DNA of 52,113 bases from CAJBIL01 sp049295655 (GTDB lineage Bacteria > Pseudomonadota > Gammaproteobacteria > Burkholderiales > Rhodocyclaceae), in contig JBAQRB010000118.1 in the NCBI GenBank assembly GCA_049295655.1, positions 1-52,113 on the forward strand. The letters run 5' to 3'. Shown here piece by piece: positions 27,801 through 35,785 of the stretch. The translations under genes were made by a program, and so were the position numbers. Position 1 is the stretch's first letter; each line of letters opens with the position of its first letter. Below the pieces are notes generated by a model. That model was not told where the DNA came from. It did no database searches and was given only the letters and a program-made list of their open reading frames with translations.

Positions 27801-29310
27801 CTCCGGCGCGCAGGGGCAAGGAAAACCAGAAGGTGCTGCCGACGCCGAGCTCGCTGTCAACGCCGATCTCGCCGCCCATCAGCACGCAGAGCTGCCTGCA
27901 GATCGACAAGCCGAGGCCGGAACCGTCGTGGCGGCGGGTGGACGACGGATCAGCCTGGGTAAATGAATCGAAAATCGTCGCCAGCGCGTTCGCCGGCACG
28001 CCGACGCCGGTATCGGCCACGTCGAAGCGCAAGACCCCGCTTTGGCCGAAGTCACCGACCGTCGACACGCGGATCGCCACCTCGCCGCGCTCGGTGAACT
28101 TCACCGCGTTGCCGACCAGGTTGAGCAGCACCTGGCGCAGCCGCCTGGCATCGCCGCACAGGCTGGACGGCACGCCGGGCGCCAGCACGTAGGCGATTTC
28201 CAGCCCCTTGCTGCCGAGCTGCGGGGCGACCAGCTCGATCGTCTGCTCGCACAGGCGGGCAATGTCGAAGTCGCTTTCGTCGAGCGTCAGCTTGCCCGCC
28301 TCGAGCGACGAAAAGTCCAGGATGTTGTTGATCAGATCGAGCAGGTACTGCGAAGAATCCCACGCCAGATCGACGTAGCTGCGCGCTACGGGCGGCAGCA
28401 CCGAGGCGCGCAGCATGTCGAGCGTGCCGACCACGCCGTTGAGCGGCGTGCGCAGCTCGTGGCCCATCGTCGCGGCGAATTCGGCCTTCAGGTACGCCAG
28501 ATGCAGCGCTTCCTCGCGCGCCTGGCGCAAGGCCTGTTCGCGATCGTCGAGCACCGCCATCATGCTGTTGAAGGCATGCGCCATATCGGCAATGTCGCTC
28601 GGCCCGGCCAGCTCGGCGCGCACCTCGGCGGCCCCCGCCTCGGCACGCCCCATGGCCTCGGCCAGTTGCTGCAAGGGCCGGCTCATGCGCAGCGTCAGCC
28701 AGCGCGTGACGAACAGGAGCAGCAGCGCAAAAGAGAGCGAAATGGCCATGTTCAGCGCAAACAGGTCGAACGTCGCGCGGTCCAGCGATGCCTTCGACAA
28801 AACGACGCGCACGTAACCCAGGGCCAGCCCCGGCTTCTCCTCCATCTCGAACGGCGATGCGCTATCCGCCGTGCGTACCGGCGCCACAAAGCGCCATGCC
28901 TCGCCATCCTCCGCCTCGAGAAAGGCCGAAACCCGCAGACCGGCCGGCGCCGCCTCTTCGCCGGCCGCCGGGGCGGCCCCCGCCAGGCCATGCACCGTCA
29001 GCAAGCGTCCGTCGAGGCGGCGAATTTCGATCCGGAGCACGTCGGGGAAGGCCAGCACGCCGGCCAGCGCATCGGCCGCGTTGTCGCTCGAATCGTAAAG
29101 CAGCGCCAGCCGCGACTGACGCGCCAGGCTATCGGCCAGACGCTGGCCCTGCTGCTGGCGATTCTGCCGGATCTCGCGACTGCTCTGCCACGAGATGGCG
29201 AGCGAAGAGAGCAAGGCCAGCAGCAGGACGCCGACCGCGACCATGATCATCAACTGTCGTCGGAAAGTGGTCTGGCGCAGCAGGGGAACGAGGCGGCTGA
29301 AAGGATTCAT
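24853..29310 (-). CDS. Giant hybrid sensor kinase with three receivers, HPt, GGDEF and EAL domains
   Basis: A 1485-residue inner-membrane signalling protein. Order: TM helix (about 18-40), periplasmic sensor (about 40-185), second TM, HAMP, HisKA with phospho-His in 'MGHELRTPLNG' (about 282), HATPase ('NLVGNAVKFTERG', 'GSGLGLSICRQL'), receiver 1 (Asp about 571), receiver 2 (Asp about 703, 'LVLMDCNMPEMDGYEA'), HPt ('AAHAVKGAAGNLG', His about 850), receiver 3 (Asp about 969), GGDEF (about 1126) with an RGSD inhibitory site five residues before it, and EAL (about 1253). EAL keeps VNLSG, EITES, IDDFGTGYSS, LKIDR and YIQGYLL, so synthesis and hydrolysis of c-di-GMP are both possible. It follows a binding-protein gene by 16 bases. 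Confidence 0.93.
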   Translation of the reverse strand: MNPFSRLVPLLRQTTFRRQLMIMVAVGVLLLALLSSLAISWQSSREIRQNRQQQGQRLADSLARQSRLALLYDSSDNAADALAGVLAFPDVLRIEIRRLDGRLLTVHGLAGAAPAAGEEAAPAGLRVSAFLEAEDGEAWRFVAPVRTADSASPFEMEEKPGLALGYVRVVLSKASLDRATFDLFALNMAISLSFALLLLFVTRWLTLRMSRPLQQLAEAMGRAEAGAAEVRAELAGPSDIADMAHAFNSMMAVLDDREQALRQAREEALHLAYLKAEFAATMGHELRTPLNGVVGTLDMLRASVLPPVARSYVDLAWDSSQYLLDLINNILDFSSLEAGKLTLDESDFDIARLCEQTIELVAPQLGSKGLEIAYVLAPGVPSSLCGDARRLRQVLLNLVGNAVKFTERGEVAIRVSTVGDFGQSGVLRFDVADTGVGVPANALATIFDSFTQADPSSTRRHDGSGLGLSICRQLCVLMGGEIGVDSELGVGSTFWFSLPLRAGVSRAAAPDAGARTGRVLVVDESAMVRQFLEQSLRSCGYQCAAASNAHDAAVALEDAALAGVPCQLLIVDMLLAASHAEAVQRLRSEPRFGQPRMVLMNRYGVVCAPDAPPADAYLAKPLRLERLLECIEALISSAAAVRPAPAVASAGVPRLLVVEDNRTSQTIAVGMLEMLGCTAVVAQNGRVAVQAFKRESWDLVLMDCNMPEMDGYEATAAIRALENDGRRVPIVAMTANTQPADIEKCLSAGMDDHLPKPLTLGSLSAHLQRWLPGLAIVPPARPAIAAPDAAPARRPDELLDRAALVRLREALGGAIGQAIRPFLEDMPVYLEELEAAAVAGEHDALRRAAHAVKGAAGNLGAVPLAALAKEIEALAEAGRADRAGLLVPRLRTEYALVSQELLHELASEAEVSLPLSSAGAARVLIVDDDRSTRSALRAALQRSGFVVTEADDGSEVAAEVERMRPDVILMDALMPVMDGFTACARLQETPEGREIPVLMITALEDSASIERAFAVGASDYIPKPLHLAVVNQRVRRLVEATRAERHVRHLAYNDALTGLPNRVLFNDHLNRCIERAGPAAQSLALLYLDLDRFKFVNDTLGHEMGDKLLKTVSERIRACVRGSDCVARLGGDEFAVVIDELPNLTIASLTAQKICHAVTAPFEIDGHDIVVSASIGIAVFPNDGVDASALLRRADTAMYRAKKKSSGFQFFEEAMEALAAEHLRLEGALRRALERNEFAVFFQPIANAADSCIVGMEALVRWHHPARGLVSPLEFIPLAEETGLIIPIGEWVLREACRQLKAWHDAGQRHLYVTVNLSGVQLQQAGFIDTLRSVLHDTGVDPRCVTLEITESMLMEHVDDTLHMLDSLKSTGVGLAIDDFGTGYSSLAYLRRFPVDVLKIDRAFTCDMTRNADDASIVSGIIALAHNLRLKVVAEGVETEEQRCFLSALKCNYIQGYLLSQPIPAEQFASRFLTAPALSGALASR

Positions 29311-29326
29311 GAGGAATGCCTACCCA

Positions 29327-30475
29327 TCAAGGCAGCGGAAACACGAGATCGAAGCCCTGCTGGCTGGACGACAGATGCAAGCCGAGGTGGCTCGCGGTGC
29401 GCACATTGACCGCCAGCAAGGCCTCCTTCAGCGGCACCACCGAGGCGTTGGCCGGGTTGCTCGCCGAATAGCTCAGCGCCGAAGTCGCCAGCTGGCGGCC
29501 GAGCGCCAGGTTGTTCGGATACAGGGAAAAAAGCGCGCCGCGCTTGACGTGCGCCACGCTGCTCGAAAACACCGCCAGGTTGCGGCTCCACGCGCTCTCC
29601 AGGACGAGCGGCAGGACCGAGCTTTCCTCGACGGTGGTCGAGTCCTGCGGCAGCCACAGGGCGTCCTTTTTCGGATCGGCAGCGGCCAGCAGCTCCTGAT
29701 ACGCGCGCACCGCGCTTTTCAGATCGGCCGCCTCGACCGCCTGCAACTCCAGCCCGTGCTTGCGCGCCGCATCGCGCGCAAGGCGCATCAGCCAGGCGTT
29801 CTGCCGCGGGTCGTAGACCACGATGACGCGACGCGCATCGGGCATGAAATGCTTGAGGCGCTCGAAGAGCATGCCGGGGTCCGGCGCCAGGCTGACCACC
29901 GGAAAACTGCGCCCGTCGCCTTCGGGTGCCGAGATGACGCCGCCGGCGACGACGCCGAACTCGCGCTCGAGGCCGGAGGCCGCCTTCATTCCCTGCCGAC
30001 CGAGCGCGATCACCACCTTGATTTCCTGCTGCTTCATTTTCGCAACAATGTCCTGCGCCGTCATGCTGCCGCCCAGGGCATAGCTGGCAACGCGCACGCC
30101 GGCCTGCGCCTCGATCCCCTCGATAATCTTGGCGAAGATGCCGCGATAAGGCTCACCGAGATCGGGATAGAGCACGGCGATGTTGCCCGGATCACCGCCC
30201 AGCGCCAGTTTGACGTTGTCGACGCGGGCCAGCAGGCCGATTGCCGGCTCGCTGGCGGCCAGTCGCATGCGATAGACGAGCACGTCGCTGTCCTGCTCGA
30301 TGCCGGCAAGCACCTGCGTCAGTTCAGCACTGTCGCCGGCTTCGGAATAGAGCACGGCGACGGCCGCCTGCTGCCGGCTTTCGGCAACCGTTGCCAGCGC
30401 CGGCGAAAGCAAGGAGAGCGCCAGCGATGCCGGGAGCGCGAGGCGCAGAAGGATTCGCTTTCGGTGTTTTTTCAC
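29327..30475 (-). CDS. Periplasmic substrate-binding protein (ABC_sub_bind family) without transporter
   Basis: A 382-residue exported protein. The start is GTG, fixed by GAGGA five bases upstream and the signal peptide MKKHRKRILLRLALPASLAL with 'SLLSPALATVA'. Two periplasmic-binding lobes follow: 'QAAVAVLYSEAGDSAE', 'MTAQDIVAKMKQQEIKVVIALG', 'DARRVIVVYDPRQNAW', 'ALFSLYPNNLALGRQLA'. No permease or ATPase gene accompanies it. It lies between a TonB-dependent receptor and the giant kinase, so a ligand-presenting role for the kinase sensor domain is more plausible than transport. The ligand is unknown. Confidence 0.82.
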   Translation of the reverse strand: MKKHRKRILLRLALPASLALSLLSPALATVAESRQQAAVAVLYSEAGDSAELTQVLAGIEQDSDVLVYRMRLAASEPAIGLLARVDNVKLALGGDPGNIAVLYPDLGEPYRGIFAKIIEGIEAQAGVRVASYALGGSMTAQDIVAKMKQQEIKVVIALGRQGMKAASGLEREFGVVAGGVISAPEGDGRSFPVVSLAPDPGMLFERLKHFMPDARRVIVVYDPRQNAWLMRLARDAARKHGLELQAVEAADLKSAVRAYQELLAAADPKKDALWLPQDSTTVEESSVLPLVLESAWSRNLAVFSSSVAHVKRGALFSLYPNNLALGRQLATSALSYSASNPANASVVPLKEALLAVNVRTASHLGLHLSSSQQGFDLVFPLP

Positions 30476-30507
30476 AGCATTCCTCGGATCGACGGCACAA
30501 CGCCCCC

Positions 30508-32607
30508 TCACAACTTGTAAATCGCCTGCACATAGGCGGTGCGTGGCGCCATCGGCAGATCGTTCGGAATGGCGGTCCCCGGCGCCAGACTGGGTTCGCG
30601 CACATCGGCATTGAACAGGTTGCGCACGCTGCCGGCAAAATTCCACCGATTCTTGCTGTTCGTCGTGCGCAGCGTCAGATCGATCGTCGTGTAGTCGGGA
30701 ACATCCGACCGGAGGTCGCCGGCCGCACGCTTGCGCTCGGCGACCCGGTTGATCTGGGTACTGGCCAGCCAGTTGCCGGTAAAGCGCCAGTCGGCGCGCA
30801 CATAGAGGTGATGGTGCGGTGCATAACCGGCATCGGTGCCGGTCGTTTCGTCGATCGAGCGCTGCCATGAATAATTGCCGGTCAGGCGCAGGCTGCGGCT
30901 CGCGTCCCATACCGCCTCCAGCTCCATGCCACGCCCGTTCTGCAGCCCGGTGTTGCTGAAGGTCGACCCGCTGCCTGAGGCATTGGGAACGGCACGAATA
31001 ATATCCTGCATGGCATTACGGAAGAAACTCAGATTCACCAGGGTGTCCGGGCGCGCCTGCCAGGCGAAGGCGGCTTCAAGCGTGCGTATCGTTTCCGGTT
31101 TCAGGTTCGGGTTGCCGTTGGCAACGGGATTGATACCATACTGCTCGTTGAACGAAGGCGCGCGAAAAGCCTGGCCGTAGAGCAGCTTGGCAGTGAGCTG
31201 CTGGGCTGCGTCCCAGACCAGCGCCAGTCGCGGGTTGGTGGTGCCGCCGAAATCGGAGAAGCGGTCGTGGCGCAGCCCGGCGGTCAACGCCCAGTCGCGG
31301 GCGAACTGCCATTCATCCTGGACATAGAAATAGTCGAGCTTGCGCCGCTGCGGCCGCAGGTGGGGCTGGATGCCGGAATAGTCGATGACCGGTCCGGTCG
31401 GTACCGGAACCCCGCTGGCATTCAACAAGTAGTTCTTGTGGGTGCCGGTTTCATACATGTTCAGATCGTCGTGACCGAGGCCGAAACGCAGGCTATGCCC
31501 ATGGATCCCGACATAGGTGGCAAAAGTCGACAAGCGCAGTTGCCGCTCGAATCGGTCCGGGTCGCCGATCATGCCGCTCGGGAAAACACCCGTCGGAAAA
31601 ACCGTTCCCGGGGGCGACAGCTGGTAGTTCGCCGCGAGGGTTTCCGCGTAGTGCAGATAGCTGGCCGTGAAGCCCGCGCCCCAATCCTTGGCGAGGAACG
31701 GATCGGCCCAGGAGAGATCGGTCGTGACGCGTTCGCTCCGGTTCTGGCCCAGGGGATCGAGCGTGGAGGCGATGCCGGCACCGACGCCAAGGCGGTCGCG
31801 CAGCTTGTAACCGGCGCGCAGGCGCCACTTGCCGTAGCCTAAGTCCAGCGCGCCGTCGATGTCGTCGTGGCCGGTATGCACTGGCCCTGGTGCCAGAGAA
31901 GCGTTGCTGCCGAAGATCCGGTCGCGCGCGCTTTGGGCGTCCGCCGCGATGATTCCGTTGATCCCGTCGGTGCTGCCGATGCGCAGATAGGCCGCCACCT
32001 CCAGCGGCCCCGCCTGGCCGCCGTGCTGGACCCAGGAATCGCGGGTATTGAAGGAGCCAATGCGGACGCCGAACTCGGTACCGGGCGTATCAGCCGCACT
32101 CTTGGTGATGATATTAATAACTCCGGCATACGCATCGGCACCGTAAAGCGCCGAGCCGGGACCGCGGACGATCTCGATGCGGGCAACGTTCTCCAGCGGC
32201 AGGCCGCCCCAGTTATGACCCTTGTCGCCGAGATACAGCGTCGTCATCGGAACGCCGTTCTGCAGCATCAGGGTGCGCGAATCGGTCGGGCTGCTCTGGA
32301 TGCCGCGAATGCCGTACACCGGAGCGTAGTAGGCGGTACGCGAGACGTGCATGCCAGGAATGCCTTCGAGCACTTCGTCGAGGTCGGTGGCGCCCATTGC
32401 GGCGATCTCTTCGGCCGTGACGACGCTGGCCACCGCCGGCGCGCGGCGCAGCGCCTGCCGGCTGCCGGTGGCAATGCTGATGGTGGCCTTGTCGCCGTAG
32501 GCCAGTGCCAAGACCTCCTCATCCTCGTTGTTCTGGGCCAGTGCCGCGGATATCTGGAGCAACAGCGCAGAAAACAGCGCCAGCGTACGACAGTCAAAGC
32601 GCTTCAC
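30508..32607 (-). CDS. TonB-dependent outer-membrane receptor, copy 1
   Basis: A 699-residue receptor. It starts at GTG with signal peptide MKRFDCRTLALFSALLLQIS then 'AALAQNNEDEEV'. The plug domain (about 45-160) has 'AAMGATDLDEVLEGIPGMHV' and 'IVRGPGSALYGADAYAGVINI'. The 22-strand barrel ends in 'YVQAIYKL'. The substrate is unknown. It is near-identical to copy 2 (32737-34836) at both ends but diverged in the central loops. The binding-protein gene starts 32 bases after its stop, suggesting one transcript with the sensor kinase. Confidence 0.93.
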   Translation of the reverse strand: MKRFDCRTLALFSALLLQISAALAQNNEDEEVLALAYGDKATISIATGSRQALRRAPAVASVVTAEEIAAMGATDLDEVLEGIPGMHVSRTAYYAPVYGIRGIQSSPTDSRTLMLQNGVPMTTLYLGDKGHNWGGLPLENVARIEIVRGPGSALYGADAYAGVINIITKSAADTPGTEFGVRIGSFNTRDSWVQHGGQAGPLEVAAYLRIGSTDGINGIIAADAQSARDRIFGSNASLAPGPVHTGHDDIDGALDLGYGKWRLRAGYKLRDRLGVGAGIASTLDPLGQNRSERVTTDLSWADPFLAKDWGAGFTASYLHYAETLAANYQLSPPGTVFPTGVFPSGMIGDPDRFERQLRLSTFATYVGIHGHSLRFGLGHDDLNMYETGTHKNYLLNASGVPVPTGPVIDYSGIQPHLRPQRRKLDYFYVQDEWQFARDWALTAGLRHDRFSDFGGTTNPRLALVWDAAQQLTAKLLYGQAFRAPSFNEQYGINPVANGNPNLKPETIRTLEAAFAWQARPDTLVNLSFFRNAMQDIIRAVPNASGSGSTFSNTGLQNGRGMELEAVWDASRSLRLTGNYSWQRSIDETTGTDAGYAPHHHLYVRADWRFTGNWLASTQINRVAERKRAAGDLRSDVPDYTTIDLTLRTTNSKNRWNFAGSVRNLFNADVREPSLAPGTAIPNDLPMAPRTAYVQAIYKL

Positions 32608-32676
32608 AACTCACCCTTCATTTTTATGCTTGTTACAGTTTATTACATAAGCCATAGGCGAGGCTAGCAGCGGCTC
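32608..32676 (-). promoter_or_regulatory. Conserved leader of receptor copy 1
   Basis: A 69-base segment directly before the GTG start, repeated before copy 2 (34837-34906) with one substitution and one indel. It holds the AGGGTGAGTT ribosome-binding region and an A+T-rich stretch likely to contain the promoter. Hexamers cannot be placed with confidence. Confidence 0.6.
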
Positions 32677-32696
32677 AGTCGCGCCAGTCCGACGTT

Positions 32697-32722
32697 TCCG
32701 GACGAGTCGGCGGAAAAACCGT
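32697..32722 (-). promoter_or_regulatory. 26-base element shared by both receptor leaders, copy 1
   Basis: On the minus strand ACGGTTTTTCC, ten variable bases, CCGGA, also found at 34968-34993. Flanking CCGACG / CGTCGG arms let it fold into a hairpin. Candidate operator or RNA leader element. Confidence 0.4.
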
Positions 32723-32736
32723 CGGTGGGAGATGGC

Positions 32737-34836
32737 TCACAGGCGGAAGATCGCCTGCAAGTAGGCACTCCGCGGCGCCATCGGCAGATCGTTCGGAATC
32801 GACGTTCCCGGTGCCAGGCTGGGCTCGCGCACATCGGTATTGAACAGATTGCGCACGCTGCCGGCAAAATTCCACCGATTCTTGCTGTTCGTCGTGCGCA
32901 GGGTCAGATCGAGCGTCGTGTAATCGGCGACATCCGGCCGCAGGTCGCCGGCAGCGCGTTTGCGCTCGGCGACCCGGTTGATCTGGGTGCTGGCCAGCCA
33001 GTTGCCGGTAAAGCGCCAGTCGGCGCGGGCATAGACGTGATGGTGTGGCGCGGTGCCGGCATCGGTGTTGGTCGCTTCGTCGATCGAGCGCTGCCAGGAA
33101 TAGTTGGCGGTCACGCGCAGGCTGCGGGTGGCATCCCACACCGCTTCGAGTTCGGCGCCGTACCCATGCTGCGCGCCGATGTTGAAATAGGTGCTGCCGG
33201 TGCCGGCAACGGGATTGGTCACCGCGCGGATGATGTCTTTCATCTCGTAGCGGAACAGGCTCAGGTTCACCTGCGTATCGCGACGCGCCTGCCAGGAGAA
33301 GGCGGTTTCGACCGTACTGATGATCTCCGGGCGCAAATTGGGATTGCCCAGGGCCACCGGATTGCTGATCCCATAGACTTCGAGGAATGCCGGTGCGCGA
33401 AAAGCCCGGCCCATCAGCAGTTTGGCGGTGAGATCGAGCGATGCGTCCCAGACCAGCGCCAGCCGCGGATTGGTCGTCGCGCCAAAGTCGGAAAACTTGT
33501 CGCGGCGCAGGCCGGCGGTCAGCGCCCAGTCCTTGGCGAAATGCCATTCGTCCTGCAGCAGCAAATAATCGACCTTGCGCCGCTGCGGACGGATGAACGG
33601 GTTGCTCTCGGAGAAATCGACGACTGCGCCGCCGGCGGTCGGGACTAGCGCGCCATTTGCCGCGTAGGTGAAGTTCCGGGTTTCGTGGGTCTTGTAGAGG
33701 TTCAGGTCGTCGTGACCGAGGCCGAAACGCACGCTATGGCCGGCAAAACCGGTATAGGTCGCGAAGCCTGAAAGCCTGAACTGCCGCTCCCAGGTTTCGG
33801 GGCCGGCGATAAATCCGTTGGCCGACACCCCGCCGCCGACGTTGGCGCCCGCCGGAAAAAGGAGGAAGTCGGTGGGGATCTGCTGCGTGTAGTAAAGATA
33901 GCTGCCGGTGAAACCCAGACCCCAGTCCTGGGCGAACTGCGCATCGGCCCACGAGAGGTCGGCCGTAATGCGCTCGCTCTTCTCCCGGCCGACCGGATCG
34001 AGCGCCGAGGCAATACCGGCGCCGGTTTCCATGTTATCGCGCAACTTGTAGCCGGCGCGCGCGCGCCATTTGCCGTAGCCGAGATCGAGGTTGGCATCGA
34101 CCGCGTCGTAACCGGTATTCACAGCTCCCGGCGCCAGCGATACGGCGCTGTTCCGGGCGGTCTGCGCGTCTGCCGCCAGGGTTTCCTTGAAGCCTTCGGT
34201 ACTGCCGACACGCAGGTAAGCCGCCACCTCCACCGGCCCCGTCTTGCCGCCGTGCTGCAGCCAGGCACTTCCGGTCCTGAACGAGCCGGCGCGCGCGCCG
34301 AATTCGGTGCCCGGCGTATCCGCCGCATTCTTGGTGATGATGTTGATCACGCCGGAGAAAGCATCGGCGCCGTAGAGCGCGGAACCGGGACCGCGAATCA
34401 CCTCGATGCGCGCAATGTGCTCGACCGGGAAACCACCCCAGACATTGCCCTTGTTGCTCTGATACAAGGTGGTGATCGGGATGCCGTTCTGCAGCATCAG
34501 GGTTTGCGGCCCATAGGTCGTCGCAATGCCACGGATGGCGTAGGCCGAAGCGTAGCCATTCGGGGCGCGGGTAACATGGACGCCGGGAACCGTTTCCAGC
34601 ACTTCGTCGAGGTCGGTGGCGCCCATCGCGGCGATGTCTTCGGCGGTGATCACGCTGGCCACGGCCGGCGCGCGGCGCAGCGCCTGCCGGCTGCCGGTGG
34701 CAATGCTGATGGTGGCCTTGTCGCCGTAGGCCAGCGCCAGGACCTCCTCATCCTCGTTAATCTGGGCCAGTGCCGCGGATATCTGGAGCAACAGCGCAGA
34801 AAAGAGCGCCAGCGTACGATAGTCAAAGCGCTTCAC
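32737..34836 (-). CDS. TonB-dependent outer-membrane receptor, copy 2
   Basis: A 699-residue receptor paralogous to copy 1. It starts at GTG with MKRFDYRTLALFSALLLQIS. The plug has 'AAMGATDLDEVLETVPGVHV' and 'VIRGPGSALYGADAFSGVIN'. The last 130 residues ('ADWRFTGNWLASTQINRVAE', 'NSKNRWNFAGSVRNLFN') match copy 1 almost exactly, ending 'YLQAIFRL'. The central extracellular loops differ strongly, which suggests different ligands. It lies 129 bases upstream of copy 1 on the same strand and is probably the first gene of the sensory block. Confidence 0.93.
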   Translation of the reverse strand: MKRFDYRTLALFSALLLQISAALAQINEDEEVLALAYGDKATISIATGSRQALRRAPAVASVITAEDIAAMGATDLDEVLETVPGVHVTRAPNGYASAYAIRGIATTYGPQTLMLQNGIPITTLYQSNKGNVWGGFPVEHIARIEVIRGPGSALYGADAFSGVINIITKNAADTPGTEFGARAGSFRTGSAWLQHGGKTGPVEVAAYLRVGSTEGFKETLAADAQTARNSAVSLAPGAVNTGYDAVDANLDLGYGKWRARAGYKLRDNMETGAGIASALDPVGREKSERITADLSWADAQFAQDWGLGFTGSYLYYTQQIPTDFLLFPAGANVGGGVSANGFIAGPETWERQFRLSGFATYTGFAGHSVRFGLGHDDLNLYKTHETRNFTYAANGALVPTAGGAVVDFSESNPFIRPQRRKVDYLLLQDEWHFAKDWALTAGLRRDKFSDFGATTNPRLALVWDASLDLTAKLLMGRAFRAPAFLEVYGISNPVALGNPNLRPEIISTVETAFSWQARRDTQVNLSLFRYEMKDIIRAVTNPVAGTGSTYFNIGAQHGYGAELEAVWDATRSLRVTANYSWQRSIDEATNTDAGTAPHHHVYARADWRFTGNWLASTQINRVAERKRAAGDLRPDVADYTTLDLTLRTTNSKNRWNFAGSVRNLFNTDVREPSLAPGTSIPNDLPMAPRSAYLQAIFRL

Positions 34837-34906
34837 AACTCACCCTTCATTTTTTATGCTTGTTACAGTCTATTACATAAGCCATAGGCGAGGCTAGCAG
34901 CGGCTC
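34837..34906 (-). promoter_or_regulatory. Conserved leader of receptor copy 2
   Basis: Counterpart of 32608-32676, ending in the GTG start. The rest of the 235-base gap to the next gene (34907-35071) is GC-rich with several short inverted repeats and the 26-base shared element. Confidence 0.6.
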
Positions 34907-34967
34907 CGCCGCCAGGGCGAAAAGCGGCCGGGCGCTGGGCAAAACGGCGCTGGCACAGGCCGGCTTC

Positions 34968-34993
34968 TCCGGGCAAACCCGGGGAAAAACCGT
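34968..34993 (-). promoter_or_regulatory. 26-base element shared by both receptor leaders, copy 2
   Basis: On the minus strand ACGGTTTTTCC, ten bases, CCGGA, as at 32697-32722, but 61 bases (rather than 20) from the conserved leader. Here CCGGG / CCCGG can form a small hairpin. Confidence 0.4.
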
Positions 34994-35071
34994 TAGGCGC
35001 CAGCCCGCCGCGGGTTTAGGATTGAGAAAAAATGGCAGCCCCCTCCCCCACCGCGAATGAAAGGAAAGATC

Positions 35072-35605
35072 ATGAAACGCTACCGCCGATCGCTGCGCAG
35101 CAGCCTCCTGATGCTCGCCACCCTGCTGGCGGGCGCCTCCGCCTTCGCCGACAAACCCGACTGGGCAGGCGGCGGCAAAGGCGGCGGCAAGGAAGGCAAG
35201 CACGAGGAAAGAAACAACGACCGGCGCGATGATCGACGCGACGAGCGGCGCGACAGTCGCCATGACGACGACCGGCGACAGGGATCGCTCGAAATCCGTT
35301 TCGGCGACGACAATCGCCGCATCGTCAACAGCTATTACGGCGATCAATTCCGCGGCGGCAACTGCCCGCCGGGACTCGCCAAGAAGAACAACGGCTGCCA
35401 GCCGCCCGGCCAGGCCAAAAAATGGCAGCGTGGCCGGGCGTTGCCGCGCGACCTCCAGTACTACGACCTGCCGCACGACCTCGTCGTCCGTCTGCCGATG
35501 CCGCCCAGCGGCCACCGCTACGTGCGTGTCGCCGGAGACATCCTGATGATCGCCGTGGGGACCAGCATGGTGGTCGACGCGCTTGAGGATATCGGACGTT
35601 ACTAG
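35072..35605 (+). CDS. Secreted RcnB/CigR-like protein
   Basis: A 177-residue exported protein. MKRYRRSLRSSLLMLATLLA followed by 'GASAFADKPDW' is a signal peptide. A Gly/Lys and then Arg/Asp-rich linker (about 30-75) precedes the core 'NCPPGLAKKNNGCQPPGQAKKW', 'LPRDLQYYDLPHDLVVRLPM' and 'HRYVRVAGDILMIAVGTSMVVDAL', the pattern of RcnB-type periplasmic proteins and the Salmonella CigR protein. AAGGA lies before ATG 35072. An ATG five codons earlier lacks a spaced site. It is divergent from receptor copy 2. The role is likely envelope-related and not predictable further. Confidence 0.82.
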   Translation: MKRYRRSLRSSLLMLATLLAGASAFADKPDWAGGGKGGGKEGKHEERNNDRRDDRRDERRDSRHDDDRRQGSLEIRFGDDNRRIVNSYYGDQFRGGNCPPGLAKKNNGCQPPGQAKKWQRGRALPRDLQYYDLPHDLVVRLPMPPSGHRYVRVAGDILMIAVGTSMVVDALEDIGRY

Positions 35606-35657
35606 GCGACCGGCAGACGCTCGCGGTCAGCGCAGCGCACACCGCCGCCTGACCGCG

Positions 35658-35676
35658 CGTTCGTATGGAACGAACG
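35658..35676. repeat. Inverted repeat CGTTCGT-N5-ACGAACG
   Basis: A 7-base perfect hairpin in the 180-base gap, 53 bases after the RcnB-like stop. It could be a weak terminator for the plus-strand gene. Apart from this and 35766-35784, nothing else was recognised in the gap. Confidence 0.4.
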
Positions 35677-35765
35677 ATAGACAGGAAGCAGACTCCGGAA
35701 AACTGGCGAAGACCTAATGAATTTGTGCGTCTTCGTGCATTCGTAGCGCCGATTTGAAAAGCGGC

Positions 35766-35784
35766 CATTCGTTCCTGACGAATG
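35766..35784 (-). terminator. Hairpin after the metalloprotease gene
   Basis: CATTCGT / ACGAATG arms around five bases, starting two bases after the stop codon on the minus strand and followed by GCCGCTTTTC. A modest terminator candidate. Confidence 0.4.
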
Positions 35785-35785
35785 C

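Larger units (their letters stand above)
30508..32676 (-). repeat. Tandem gene duplication, unit 1 (receptor plus leader)
   Basis: This unit and 32737-34906 are direct repeats comprising a receptor gene of identical length (699 codons) and about 70 bases of upstream DNA. The leader differs by one substitution and one indel. The gene ends are nearly identical while the middle has diverged. Confidence 0.9.
32737..34906 (-). repeat. Tandem gene duplication, unit 2 (receptor plus leader)
   Basis: Partner of 30508-32676. The retained identity at both ends and in the leader, with divergence in the middle, looks like recent duplication or repeated gene conversion. Confidence 0.9.

Noticed and set aside
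34951..34970. Sigma-54 promoter (TGGCAC) upstream of the RcnB-like gene
   Set aside because: The -12 element reads GGCT instead of TTGC, so only half of the consensus is present.
34837..35071. Cobalamin riboswitch before the TonB receptor
   Set aside because: No B12-box-like GCCACTG and no matching helices were found in either receptor leader.
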